Shown one piece after another: positions 55,644-64,000 of a DNA stretch of 64,000 bases. How positions within the stretch are numbered: the first letter of the stretch is position 1; the number at the start of each line of letters is the position of its first letter. Origin of the DNA: CAINVV01 sp037137375 (GTDB taxonomy: Bacteria > Bacteroidota > Bacteroidia > Bacteroidales > Prolixibacteraceae); contig JBAXKJ010000015.1 in assembly GCA_037137375.1 (NCBI GenBank), positions 62,001-126,000 on the forward strand. Reading direction: 5' to 3'. The notes below the pieces were generated by a model, which did not search any database, was not told the origin of the DNA, and saw nothing but the letters and a program-made list of their open reading frames with translations. The position numbers were made by a program, and so were the translations under genes.

Positions 55644-56270
55644 ATGCAATTCTCCTTACACAGAAAGAAATCGGACGGATATCAGAAAACGGAACATTAT
55701 CCCAGGGAAACAGTAACCCGGATAGCCGAACACTACCAGCAGATCCTCGAATTGCTCGGAGAGGATCCAACCCGCGAGGGATTGAATCAATCACCGCTGA
55801 GGATTGCGAAGGCCATGCAGTTCATGACCCAGGGTTACAGCATGGATCCGGAAGAAATATTGCGGTCTGCCATGTTCAAGGAAGATTATCGTCAGATGGT
55901 CATCGTTAAGGATATTGAAATCTATTCTCTTTGCGAGCATCACATGCTTCCATTCTTCGGCAAAGCGCATGTGGCTTACATTCCTAATGGATATATTACC
56001 GGATTGAGTAAGATTGCCAGGGTGGTGGAAGCCTACTCGCGGAGGCTTCAGGTCCAGGAAAGGCTAACCCTGCAGATCAAGGAATCCATTCAGAAAACAC
56101 TTAATCCGCTGGGGGTCGCAGTGGTGATCGAGGCCAAACACATGTGCATGTGTATGAGGGGGATAGAAAAGCAAAATTCCGTTACTACTACCTCTGATTT
56201 CACAGGAGCCTTCGAAAAAGTAGCCACCAGAGAGGAATTTATCCGGCTCATCAGCTCGAAACTGTCTTGA
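55644..56270 (+). CDS. folE: GTP cyclohydrolase I
   Basis: The 208-residue enzyme converts GTP to 7,8-dihydroneopterin triphosphate for folate and pterin synthesis. It has ILELLGEDPTREGLNQSPLRIAKAM, the zinc and catalytic motif SLCEHHMLPFFGKAHVAYIP, GLSKIARVVEAYSRRLQVQERL, EAKHMCMCMRGIEK and the end EEFIRLISSKL. ATG 55644 (MQFSLHRK) is chosen; a TTG seven codons upstream is in frame but has no support. The window also holds folA and thyA, though not in the same operon. Confidence 0.96.
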   Translation: MQFSLHRKKSDGYQKTEHYPRETVTRIAEHYQQILELLGEDPTREGLNQSPLRIAKAMQFMTQGYSMDPEEILRSAMFKEDYRQMVIVKDIEIYSLCEHHMLPFFGKAHVAYIPNGYITGLSKIARVVEAYSRRLQVQERLTLQIKESIQKTLNPLGVAVVIEAKHMCMCMRGIEKQNSVTTTSDFTGAFEKVATREEFIRLISSKLS

Positions 56271-56299
56271 TGTCGGGTGGGTAATAAACACTCATTTAT

Positions 56300-56307
56300 T
56301 ATCTTTG
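56300..56307 (+). promoter_or_regulatory. Predicted -7 element of fabD-cas6 unit (TATCTTTG)
   Basis: TATCTTTG lies 25 bp before the fabD ATG. It matches the same consensus as the dapL and BFN elements. The downstream Cas6-like gene would be carried on this transcript. Confidence 0.55.
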
Positions 56308-56331
56308 CCCCAAAATTTGATACATCACTAT

Positions 56332-57216
56332 ATGAAAGCATACGTTTTCCCAGGCCAGGGAGCACAGTTTGTTGGAATGGGCAAAGACCTCTACGAACAA
56401 TCTCCTGAGGCAAAATCACTTTTTGAAAAAGCCAACGAAATTCTTGGTTTTAACATCACCGATATCATGTTCGGCGGAACGGACGAGGAGCTGAAGCAAA
56501 CACGTGTCACACAGCCCGCTATCTTCCTTCATTCCGTCCTTCTGGCCAAGACCATGGGCGATTCTTTTCAGCCCGATATGGTTGCCGGTCATTCGTTGGG
56601 TGAATTTTCTGCGCTCGTAGCCGCGAATGCCCTTTCTTTCGAAGACGGATTGCGCCTCGTCTCCAAACGGGCTACAGCCATGCAGAAAGCCTGCGAAGTG
56701 GAACCCTCTACCATGGCTGCCATCCTGGGTGTCGAAGATGCCGTCGTGGAGCAAGTTTGCTCAGAAATCGAAGAGGTGGTTGTTCCCGCAAATTACAACT
56801 GTCCCGGACAGCTGGTGATTTCCGGATCCATCGAAGGGGTCGACAAGGCCTGTGCCCGGCTGACTGAACTCGGAGTCAAACGTGCCCTGAAACTCAATGT
56901 CGGCGGCGCTTTTCACTCTCCGTTGATGGAGCCGGCGCGTACTGAACTGGCAGAAGCCATCCACTCTACTGATTTTCAGAAACCGGTTTGCCCGGTCTAC
57001 CAGAACGTAAATGCCATGCCGGTTTCTGATCCGGCCATCATCAAGGCCAACCTGATAGCCCAGCTGACTGCCCCCGTTCGCTGGACCCAAACCGTCATCA
57101 ATATGCTGGCAGACGGTGCCGATACTTTTACGGAAGTCGGTCCGGGCAATGCCTTGCAGGGAATGATCAAGAAGGTGGATAGAACAGTTACAACGATCGG
57201 AATAAGTTCATTATAG
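56332..57216 (+). CDS. fabD: Malonyl-CoA:ACP transacylase
   Basis: The 294-residue alpha/beta-hydrolase-like enzyme loads malonate onto acyl carrier protein for fatty-acid synthesis. It has FPGQGAQFVGMG, the nucleophile serine in VAGHSLGEFSALVAA (about S92), QPAIFLHS, GGAFHSPLM with the catalytic His, and EVGPGNALQGMIKK. ATG 56332 is chosen because the upstream in-frame codons overlap the promoter. The next gene, a Cas6-family protein, begins 5 bp after the stop. Confidence 0.97.
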   Translation: MKAYVFPGQGAQFVGMGKDLYEQSPEAKSLFEKANEILGFNITDIMFGGTDEELKQTRVTQPAIFLHSVLLAKTMGDSFQPDMVAGHSLGEFSALVAANALSFEDGLRLVSKRATAMQKACEVEPSTMAAILGVEDAVVEQVCSEIEEVVVPANYNCPGQLVISGSIEGVDKACARLTELGVKRALKLNVGGAFHSPLMEPARTELAEAIHSTDFQKPVCPVYQNVNAMPVSDPAIIKANLIAQLTAPVRWTQTVINMLADGADTFTEVGPGNALQGMIKKVDRTVTTIGISSL

Positions 57217-57221
57217 AGATC

Positions 57222-57992
57222 ATGCGTTATAAGCTCACGCTCAAATTAGTTGACCCCCTCCGCAATATCTTGCCGGTCAACTACCAGTTTGAGTTGGGAT
57301 CGTGGTTTTATAAGCTGCTAAATAGTAAGGATACTGAACTATACAACTACCTGGTAACGACTGGGTATATCAACAAAGACGAACCTTTCCGCAATTTTGT
57401 CTTCTCCCACCTGATGGTACAGGATAGGAAAATAGAGGGAGACCGCCTTACCATCCGGAGTGAACGTATTGCGCTGATTTTTTCTACCATTCCGGATGAA
57501 TTTCTGATTCCTTTGATCAAGGAGGCTTTTCAGGAGGTACGGTTCCTGCTTGGGGATAAAATCTCCCAGGTATCTTTTCAGGTTGAGCAAGTGGAAGCAC
57601 AGCAAGATCCCGAATTTACCGATAAAATGACCTTCCGGACACTCTCCCCGCTGCACCTGAGCGTTAAGATCCATGGTAGGAAAAATGAGCTATTCCTCTC
57701 ACCGGAACACCCTGAATATGCTCAGTTCTTCTATGAAAACCTTCAACGGAAGTATAAAATTCTATATGGCCACGAATATACCGACCAGTCCATACCTGGA
57801 AAGTTCAAATTAAGATCTCCGGTTACTCAGAAGGGCATCAATATTCAGTCGGGGACAACAGGGCAAATCAAACTAATCGGTTATCAGTTGCGATTCAGGC
57901 TGCAAGCCGATCCTGCACTGATACGTTCAGGATATTACCTGGGCTTCGGCGAAAAAAATCACCTTGGATTTGGCTGTTGCGAAAATCTGTGA
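57222..57992 (+). CDS. Orphan Cas6-family RNA-binding protein lacking the catalytic histidine
   Basis: The 256-residue protein has the Cas6 two-ferredoxin layout: MRYKLTLKLVDPLRNILPVNY, LGSWFYKLL (Tyr30 at the place of the general-acid tyrosine), FSHLMVQDRKIEGD, FRTLSPLHLSVKI and the glycine-rich loop GYYLGFGEKNHLGFG at the C-terminus. In catalytic Cas6 proteins such as P. furiosus Cas6, a histidine follows in the pattern Y-L-H; here LYNYLVTTGY has Val45 (codon GTA, 57354-57356). No cas gene, repeat array or other CRISPR element is in the window. The close fabD linkage indicates cotranscription with fatty-acid synthesis. It is probably an RNA-binding, non-cleaving or repurposed Cas6; classical crRNA processing by a different residue is possible. 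Confidence 0.85.
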   Translation: MRYKLTLKLVDPLRNILPVNYQFELGSWFYKLLNSKDTELYNYLVTTGYINKDEPFRNFVFSHLMVQDRKIEGDRLTIRSERIALIFSTIPDEFLIPLIKEAFQEVRFLLGDKISQVSFQVEQVEAQQDPEFTDKMTFRTLSPLHLSVKIHGRKNELFLSPEHPEYAQFFYENLQRKYKILYGHEYTDQSIPGKFKLRSPVTQKGINIQSGTTGQIKLIGYQLRFRLQADPALIRSGYYLGFGEKNHLGFGCCENL

Positions 57993-58090
57993 GCGATAAT
58001 AAATGAAAAAATAAAATAATATCTTTGATATCAAACTTTCCTGGTAAGGATTGGTTTCTTAACCGGAATTATGCACCTAAAATAAATCAT

Positions 58091-60904
58091 ATGACAAAGA
58101 ACCGCTTCTTTGGGATAGCTCTTTTAGGCATCCTGTTGTTTTCTTCCATTTCAAACGGATTGATTGCTCAGCCAATTGCTCCGGATCCAACCTTCCGAAT
58201 CGGTAAACTTCCGAACGGACTGACCTATTATATCCGGCACAACGAAGAGCCGAAGGAACGGGCCAGCTTCTACATCATCCAGAATGTTGGAGCGCTGCTC
58301 GAGAACGACAACCAGAATGGTCTTGCACATTTTTTGGAGCACATGTCTTTCAATGGAACTAAAAACTTCCCTGATAAAGGCATCATCAGCTCACTCGAAA
58401 AGCATGGTGTGGCATTTGGTCGTAACATCAATGCTTATACGGCTTTCACCGAGACAGTCTATAACCTGAGCGATGTACCGGTCACCCATCCAGGACTGGT
58501 TGATTCGTGTCTGCTAGTGTTGCACGACTGGTCTCATTTCCTGACCCTTTCGGATAAGGAAATTGACGCAGAACGTGGTGTCATCACGGAAGAATGGAGA
58601 ACCCGCCGCACTGCCCAATTCAGAATGCAGCGCGCCTTTTTCCCTGTACTCTTCAAGGATTCAAAATATGCAGTGAGAGATGTTATCGGCGATTCTGCGA
58701 TCATCAAACATTTCAAATACGACACCTTGCGTAAATTTTATCATGATTGGTATCGCACAGACCTACAGTGTATTGCGATTGTCGGAGACATCAATGTAGA
58801 CAATGTTGAGAAGTCAATCAAGGCACAGTTTACCTCTATACCTGCCGTTGAGAACCCGTTGCCACGCACGGATTTTGAAGTTCCTTTCCACAAGGAGACC
58901 CGCTATGTATTGGTGAAAGACAAGGAGTCTTCCCAGTATTCCATCAGCATTTACATTAAACATCCTGAGGTTAAACCTGCCTCTAAGGATATGAAATACT
59001 ACCGTGATCAGTACCTGGTTCATCTTTTTAACGCCATGATGGGTGAAAGAATCCAGGAAATGCTTCAAAAGGGTGTTCCTCCATTTGTCGGCGGAAGCGT
59101 TGGATTTGGTGGTTTTGTCAGAGGTTATGATGTTGCATCCATCTCGGCAACAGCTAAACCTGATCAGCAGGATTTAGCCCTGAAAGCCATCTATACCGAA
59201 GCACAACGTGTTGTTCGCCATGGATTTACACAGGGTGAAGTCGATCGTGCAAAAAGCAATTTGCTCACCCAGACAGAAACCCGGTGGAAACAACGCGACA
59301 AGATTAAGAACGATAATTATGTGAACGATATCCAGGCACATTTTCTTACCAACGAACCACTGACTTCGATGGATTTCGACTGGCAGGCTATTCAAAAAAT
59401 CCTTCCAACTATCACAACTGAGGAACTTTCAGCGAAAGCGAAACAATGGATTGTTCCTGAAAATCGCGTCATCATCGTGATGGGCCCGGACAAGGAGAAT
59501 GCTAAACTTCTTTCTGAATCGGAAGCATTTGCTATTCTTAAGGAAGTTGAGGCCTCAGATATCAAACCTTATGAAGACACTAAGGTCAGCTCAAGTCTGA
59601 TTGACAAACCGTTAAAAGGTTCCGCTGTCGTTAAAACCACGCCGCTGCCTCAGTTCAAAGCGGTCGAATGGACCCTTGCCAACAACGCAAAAGTAATCTT
59701 CCGTCAGGCAGATTATGAGAAGGACAACATCGCTCTTCGAGGAATTAGCCCGGGCGGAACTTCTCTTTTGCCAGTTAACCAGCTGGCCTCTGCTATGTTG
59801 ATGCCTCAGTTCCTCGGACAATTTGGAGTCGGCGATTTCGACGCTACCACCTTGAAAAAAATGCTGACAGGTAAAAATGTGAGCATGAGCGCTTATTTGA
59901 GTGATCTTTCTGATAACTTCTCCGGATCGGCTTCGCCAAAGGATTTTGAGACGATGTTGCAGCTGCTCTACCTGCAATTCGAGAAGCCACGTTTCGACAA
60001 GGAAGCATTCCAGACCCTGAAGGCACGTTATGCTGGAATGGTGGCAACGCTGGCCAACAATCCGCAGAAAATCATGGGCGACTCCCTGAACCTGATTCTT
60101 ACCAGCCATAATCCACGTACCAAACTGATGACTCCAGCCCTGATAGATGAAATTTCTGTCGAACAGATGGAGAAAATTTATCGCGACAGATTGGTTGATG
60201 CCGGAGACTTCACCTTCTTTATCGTAGGTAATATGGACGAAGCCGCCGTTAAGCCATTGGTGGAGAAGTATATTGGTTCACTCACAGATCTTCCACGCAA
60301 GGAGAACTGGAAAGATAACAATATCAAAGGGCCAAAAGGGAAAACTGAAAAGCAGATTATGATCCCGATGCAGGTCAACAAGGCAACTGTGATTGTGAAC
60401 TACAACAAACAGGCTGCCTTTGATTCACGGTCCAACTTGCTCCTCAATATTGTCAAGGGTGTGCTTAACCTTAGATATCTTGAGGAAATTCGGGAGAAAG
60501 AAGGTGGGTCCTATGGTGTTAGCGTAAGGTCCACCAACGAACACTTACCTAAGGCCGAAAAAACGATGCAGATGATGTTCGATGCTGATCCTGAGCGTTC
60601 AGCTCATCTCAAGTCTATTATTTACCAGGAAATTGACAAGATCATTGCCAACGGTCCGACAGCTGAAGACCTGGATAAGGTCATCAAAAACCTTCAGAAA
60701 GACCGTGAACAGAGCAAGTTGCACAATGCCTACTGGATGAACTCAATGATTGTTTTCTACCAGGATAAGATCAACAACGATGATCCGAAGAATTTCGAAC
60801 AGATCCTTACAACGATCACTCGCGATGAGGTGAAGAAATTCACAGCCGGATTCTTCAAAACAGCCGATCTGGTCGACGTAGTTTTCCTGCCTGCCAAAAA
60901 ATAA
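58091..60904 (+). CDS. Exported M16-family zinc metallopeptidase (insulinase/PqqL-like)
   Basis: The 937-residue protein has a signal peptide (FFGIALLGILLFSSISNGLIA) and the inverted zinc motif HFLEHMSFNGT (HxxEH), with the distal Glu in IDAERGVITEEWR. Two M16 halves each have an N-domain and a C-domain; the second N-domain lacks the zinc motif, as in PqqL-type two-domain enzymes. It degrades peptides or small proteins in the periplasm. ATG 58091 gives the signal peptide; the upstream in-frame codons are rejected. Confidence 0.95.
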   Translation: MTKNRFFGIALLGILLFSSISNGLIAQPIAPDPTFRIGKLPNGLTYYIRHNEEPKERASFYIIQNVGALLENDNQNGLAHFLEHMSFNGTKNFPDKGIISSLEKHGVAFGRNINAYTAFTETVYNLSDVPVTHPGLVDSCLLVLHDWSHFLTLSDKEIDAERGVITEEWRTRRTAQFRMQRAFFPVLFKDSKYAVRDVIGDSAIIKHFKYDTLRKFYHDWYRTDLQCIAIVGDINVDNVEKSIKAQFTSIPAVENPLPRTDFEVPFHKETRYVLVKDKESSQYSISIYIKHPEVKPASKDMKYYRDQYLVHLFNAMMGERIQEMLQKGVPPFVGGSVGFGGFVRGYDVASISATAKPDQQDLALKAIYTEAQRVVRHGFTQGEVDRAKSNLLTQTETRWKQRDKIKNDNYVNDIQAHFLTNEPLTSMDFDWQAIQKILPTITTEELSAKAKQWIVPENRVIIVMGPDKENAKLLSESEAFAILKEVEASDIKPYEDTKVSSSLIDKPLKGSAVVKTTPLPQFKAVEWTLANNAKVIFRQADYEKDNIALRGISPGGTSLLPVNQLASAMLMPQFLGQFGVGDFDATTLKKMLTGKNVSMSAYLSDLSDNFSGSASPKDFETMLQLLYLQFEKPRFDKEAFQTLKARYAGMVATLANNPQKIMGDSLNLILTSHNPRTKLMTPALIDEISVEQMEKIYRDRLVDAGDFTFFIVGNMDEAAVKPLVEKYIGSLTDLPRKENWKDNNIKGPKGKTEKQIMIPMQVNKATVIVNYNKQAAFDSRSNLLLNIVKGVLNLRYLEEIREKEGGSYGVSVRSTNEHLPKAEKTMQMMFDADPERSAHLKSIIYQEIDKIIANGPTAEDLDKVIKNLQKDREQSKLHNAYWMNSMIVFYQDKINNDDPKNFEQILTTITRDEVKKFTAGFFKTADLVDVVFLPAKK

Positions 60905-60927
60905 TTCCACCTCCGTGGAAACACTTG

Positions 60928-60963
60928 AAAAAGGTGCCTGACTTCGGTCGGGCACCTTTTTTA
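60928..60963 (+). terminator. Terminator after the M16 peptidase gene
   Basis: AAAAAGGTGCCTGAC and GTCGGGCACCTTTTTT form a stem of 12 or more bp (one G-T pair) closed by a TTCG tetraloop, ending in a T run. It is a textbook intrinsic terminator and insulates the susC promoter region. Confidence 0.93.
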
Positions 60964-61025
60964 GATTTATAGCATGTTTCACAGCATATTTTTAAATTGT
61001 TTTTACCAATTAAGGATAAATGATT

Positions 61026-61033
61026 TATATTTG
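61026..61033 (+). promoter_or_regulatory. Predicted -7 element of susC (TATATTTG)
   Basis: TATATTTG matches TAnnTTTG and lies 4 bp upstream of the first LacI-type operator. No clear -33 box at proper spacing was found. A 15-bp palindrome, CTAATTAATAATTAG, occurs at 61082-61096. Confidence 0.45.
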
Positions 61034-61036
61034 TAA

Positions 61037-61119
61037 TGTAAACGTTACCATTTACGTAAGGCGCCAAAACATTGAATGTTTCTAATTAATAATTAGCATT
61101 TTAATTGAGAACGATACCA
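61037..61119 (+). promoter_or_regulatory. Two LacI-family operator-like sites upstream of susC
   Basis: TGTAAACGTTACCA (61037-61050) and TGAGAACGATACCA (61106-61119) agree at 11 of 14 positions and share the AACG core of LacI-family operators. Start-to-start distance is 69 bp. The first site overlaps the expected transcription start. Binding by a sugar-responsive LacI repressor is inferred; no LacI gene is visible in the window. Confidence 0.6.
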
Positions 61120-61178
61120 TTCTAAAACGAAAAAGAGCACACAATAATATTATTATTACTAAAATCTAAAAATCAGGT

Positions 61179-64000
61179 ATGAAAAAAAAGGACAGAATTG
61201 CGTCTGCTATTCCATTTAAGCCGACCAGCTTCGTGCAATTTACGAGGTTTACTATTGTGTTTTTTTTAATTGGAATGTTTATCTGCGGGTCGATAGCGCC
61301 TGCTTTGGCCCAGTCGGGGAATGTTAAACTTACCGGAATGGTGAGCGATGAAATGGGCACACCTCTCCCGGGAGTCACCATTCAGGTAAAAGGAACTACT
61401 GTTGGAACCATTACCAGCAACGATGGTAAATATTCAATTGAGTCAACCAAAGCAAAGGGAACGCTGATTTTTTCATTTATAGGAATGAAATCACAGGAAG
61501 TTCTATTTTCCGGCAGCGGAGTTTACAACGCAAAGTTGATGACAACTTCAGTAGACCTGGAAGAAGTGGTAGCAGTAGGTTATGGAACCCAGAAAAAGAG
61601 AGACCTGACCGGGGCTATTTCTTCGATAAAAAGTCAGGACATAACCATGCGTCCCAGTCCTAATCCAATGGAAGCCCTTCAAGGGAAAGTTGCCGGTTTG
61701 GATATTACCCGTACTTCCGGACAGGCGGGTGCGGGCGTAAACATGCAATTGCGTGGTACTAGGTCTTTCACTGCCAGTGGTACCCCGATGTTTATTATTG
61801 ACGGTTTGCCGGGCGATTATTCCACTTTAAACCCGAACGATATTGAATCAATTGAAGTGCTGAAAGATGCCTCCTCAACTGCAGTATATGGATCAGCCGG
61901 TTCCAATGGTGTGATCATTATCACCACAAAAAGGGCGAAGGCAGGAAAGTTAAATATCGATTTCAATGCATATTATGGATATAATGGATGGTCCATCATT
62001 CCTGAAATGCGTACCGGGGAGTCATACCTGGAAACTAAACGGGAGGCCTATAAATATGTATGGGATACCGCCTCAAGTAAATGGACCAAAACAGGTGCAA
62101 TATGGCAGTCTCCAACCGATGATGAGACAATTTTCGGAACAGCCAGATATGCCATCTACCAGCAAGGTAAGTATGTTAACTGGGCAGACGAGTTTCTGCG
62201 CAAAAGCGCCGGCATACAGAACTATAGTTTAAATATTAGCGGGGGCAACGAACGAACGAAAGGATATATCTCTTTCAATTATTCAGATGAAAAAGGCCAG
62301 TATCTGGGTGATGATTATAAACTATTTTCAACCAATATGAAGGTTGATCATACTTTTAACCGGATAATTTCTATCGGGAACAGCATCCAGGCTTCCTATA
62401 CAATCCGGAATAAAGCACAGGATAAATTGGAGAATGCCTTAACAACCGACCCATTGGTTCGAACGCACAACGATGATGGGACCTTAAATACTAACCTTGG
62501 AAACAATGTGTATAACTTGTTACTCAACTACCAACCAGGAGTTTATGCAAATCAGGATAATAATCTCAAACTTTATGTGAATCCTTATGTGGAAATCAAG
62601 CCTTTAAAGGGACTAAGCATATTGTCTCGTGTGGGTGTTTGGCTGCTTTATTCAAATAACTACTCATTTGATGGCATTGGTTCGGTAAGCTACACTTACA
62701 ACAATGGTAATATAGCCAAGGCACAGATCTCCCAAAACCGCTCTTACGGATACAGGTGGGAAAATATTTTGACCTATAATTTCAAAATCAGGGACAAACA
62801 TGATTTTACCTTCACGGGTGTAACTACTTGGAACGATGGACAGAACCTTAACACCAGTATGTACGAGAGTAACATTCTGACCAATAATTTTAAATGGTAT
62901 AATTATACCAATGATGTAAATACCACGGCATCCTCCTCCTATACCATGTCTAAAAGTTATGGTTTTGTAGGTCGTATTAATTACTCTTATTTGGGGAAAT
63001 ATCTTCTCTCAGCATCGGTCCGTCGTGATGGATCATCTGTTTTGTATGAAACCAAGCGCTGGGACAATTTCCCTGCCGCTTCGGCTGCATGGAGAATCTC
63101 TGATGAAAAATTCATGGCAGGTACCAAAGCATGGTTAGACAATCTTAAGCTGCGGTTAGGCTGGGGTGTAACCGGATCGGCAAAAATTGATCCCTACAGT
63201 TCCGTACAAAACCTTCAAAGTTCCAACATGTCCCTGGGCGGCAATGTCCAGTCGATTTATCGCAGTTCTCAGTATCTGACGAATCCGGATTTAAGATGGG
63301 AAAAATCAAATAACACCAACATTGGTTTGGATGCGGTCATGTTTAGAGGCCGGATCGATTTATCAATGGAGTATTACATGACCAAAACGGATGGTGTAAT
63401 TTGGACTGTTACCACACCTTCCATCTATGGAACATTCACACCAGGAACCTCTTACCAGACTTATGTCAATCTCTGTCAAACGAAGAACAATGGTTTTGAA
63501 CTCACGTTAAATACCCGCAACATCATTACAAAAGATTTTGAATGGACCTCATCGCTTACTTATTCTAACAACAAAGAAAAGATCCTTAAACTAACGAATG
63601 GCACCTCAAATTATATTGCCAATGGTTCATATACGCTTGCGCTTGATCAGCCTGTCAATTCATTTTACAATTATAAGCTGGACGGGATTTGGCAAATTGG
63701 CCAGGAAAAGGATGCAGCCGTATTTGGGATAAGACCTGGAGACCTGAGAGTAGACGTTCCGGGGATGATCCAACTTGGAACGGGTGTTTATAAGAAGGTA
63801 GCTGCTGACGGTACCGAAACCTTTTACTACACCGACCTCACGGAGGCACAAAAATACAATGCGGCCCTCACTGCGGCTACCTCAAAATACACTTACAGCG
63901 CAAAGGATTATCAAATTTTGGGGCATAATACACCTGATTGGTCGCTTGGCTTTCAGAACAACTTCAAGTACAAGAATTTTGATTTGGGTGTGTACTCCTA
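61179..64000 (+). CDS. SusC/RagA-type TonB-dependent outer-membrane receptor; 3' end outside window
   Basis: The frame opens at ATG 61179 and stays open to the window end (940 codons visible). It starts with a signal peptide (TIVFFLIGMFICGSIAPALAQ), then a CarboxypepD_reg-like domain (VKLTGMVSDEMGTPLPGVTI). The SusC signature VVAVGYGTQKKRDLTGAISS follows, then a TonB plug (NPMEALQGKVAGLDITRTSG, FIIDGLPGDYSTLNPNDIES, IEVLKDASSTAVYGSAGSNG) and barrel strands. It imports oligosaccharides or peptides with a SusD-type lipoprotein partner, expected downstream. No FecR-type STN domain precedes the plug, so regulation is not by anti-sigma coupling; the LacI-type sites fit sugar control. Confidence 0.95.
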   Translation, partial: MKKKDRIASAIPFKPTSFVQFTRFTIVFFLIGMFICGSIAPALAQSGNVKLTGMVSDEMGTPLPGVTIQVKGTTVGTITSNDGKYSIESTKAKGTLIFSFIGMKSQEVLFSGSGVYNAKLMTTSVDLEEVVAVGYGTQKKRDLTGAISSIKSQDITMRPSPNPMEALQGKVAGLDITRTSGQAGAGVNMQLRGTRSFTASGTPMFIIDGLPGDYSTLNPNDIESIEVLKDASSTAVYGSAGSNGVIIITTKRAKAGKLNIDFNAYYGYNGWSIIPEMRTGESYLETKREAYKYVWDTASSKWTKTGAIWQSPTDDETIFGTARYAIYQQGKYVNWADEFLRKSAGIQNYSLNISGGNERTKGYISFNYSDEKGQYLGDDYKLFSTNMKVDHTFNRIISIGNSIQASYTIRNKAQDKLENALTTDPLVRTHNDDGTLNTNLGNNVYNLLLNYQPGVYANQDNNLKLYVNPYVEIKPLKGLSILSRVGVWLLYSNNYSFDGIGSVSYTYNNGNIAKAQISQNRSYGYRWENILTYNFKIRDKHDFTFTGVTTWNDGQNLNTSMYESNILTNNFKWYNYTNDVNTTASSSYTMSKSYGFVGRINYSYLGKYLLSASVRRDGSSVLYETKRWDNFPAASAAWRISDEKFMAGTKAWLDNLKLRLGWGVTGSAKIDPYSSVQNLQSSNMSLGGNVQSIYRSSQYLTNPDLRWEKSNNTNIGLDAVMFRGRIDLSMEYYMTKTDGVIWTVTTPSIYGTFTPGTSYQTYVNLCQTKNNGFELTLNTRNIITKDFEWTSSLTYSNNKEKILKLTNGTSNYIANGSYTLALDQPVNSFYNYKLDGIWQIGQEKDAAVFGIRPGDLRVDVPGMIQLGTGVYKKVAADGTETFYYTDLTEAQKYNAALTAATSKYTYSAKDYQILGHNTPDWSLGFQNNFKYKNFDLGVYS

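Overview
The window comes from a Bacteroidota chromosome, most likely a free-living Bacteroidales/Marinilabiliales-type lineage; order-level placement is inference. Evidence: type IX secretion (T9SS) cargo with both known kinds of C-terminal sorting domain, a PorP/SprF-family protein, a SusC/RagA TonB-dependent receptor, LL-diaminopimelate aminotransferase, the futalosine route to menaquinone, and start sites with A-rich leaders instead of Shine-Dalgarno sequences, several preceded by TAnnTTTG -7 elements. Apart from the two giant repeat proteins it reads as ordinary chromosome with dense short operons.

Layout. 1-12.8 kb (+): the 3' part of a >3,280-residue Ig/PKD-repeat surface protein ending in a type B (CHU_C) sorting domain, its PorP/SprF partner, a FISUMP-domain lipoprotein and an outer-membrane beta-barrel protein. 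A strong bidirectional terminator separates these from a convergent 2,113-residue beta-helix/PKD protein with a type A sorting domain (12.9-19.3 kb). 19.4-25.6 kb: a PLP dehydratase, a carboxypeptidase-regulatory-like protein, and a lysine module (dapL divergent from dapF-like, lysA and a glycosyltransferase). 25.6-32.4 kb: tsaC/sua5, rimM, rpsP, then a lipoprotein, dnaE and trxA. 32.5-41.7 kb (-): a small membrane ORF, a LytS-type Y_Y_Y sensor kinase with its LytTR regulator, an endonuclease/exonuclease/phosphatase protein, two rhomboids, mutL. 41.9-44.9 kb (+): yifB/comM, a hicAB toxin-antitoxin cassette, inorganic pyrophosphatase. 44.9-55.4 kb (-): folA, thyA, a bifunctional nuclease, an M3 peptidase, a WalJ-like MBL protein, clpB, a heavy-metal-binding protein, a cluster of REP-like palindromes, a TonB-like protein, mqnD and mqnB. 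55.6-64 kb (+): folE, fabD, an orphan Cas6-family protein, an M16 peptidase and the 5' part of a susC gene.

Most notable observations. (1) A Cas6-family protein sits 5 bp behind fabD with no cas genes or CRISPR array in the window, and has valine where Cas6 normally has its catalytic histidine. (2) The DapF homologue has serine at both catalytic cysteine positions while the other ligand-binding motifs are kept; it lies between dapL and a divergent lysA. (3) hicAB sits exactly at the 3' end of yifB, flanked by an 18-bp direct repeat; the downstream copy still encodes the last seven YifB residues and stop codon with synonymous changes, which marks an insertion. (4) hicAB has a 16-bp perfect palindrome overlapping its predicted -7 element. 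(5) Four palindromes in two opposite orientations form a REP-like cluster. (6) Two LacI-type operator-like sites precede susC.

No tRNA, rRNA, CRISPR array, transposase or integrase gene was seen. No gene-free stretch exceeds 300 bp if the small ORF at 32499-32708 is accepted.
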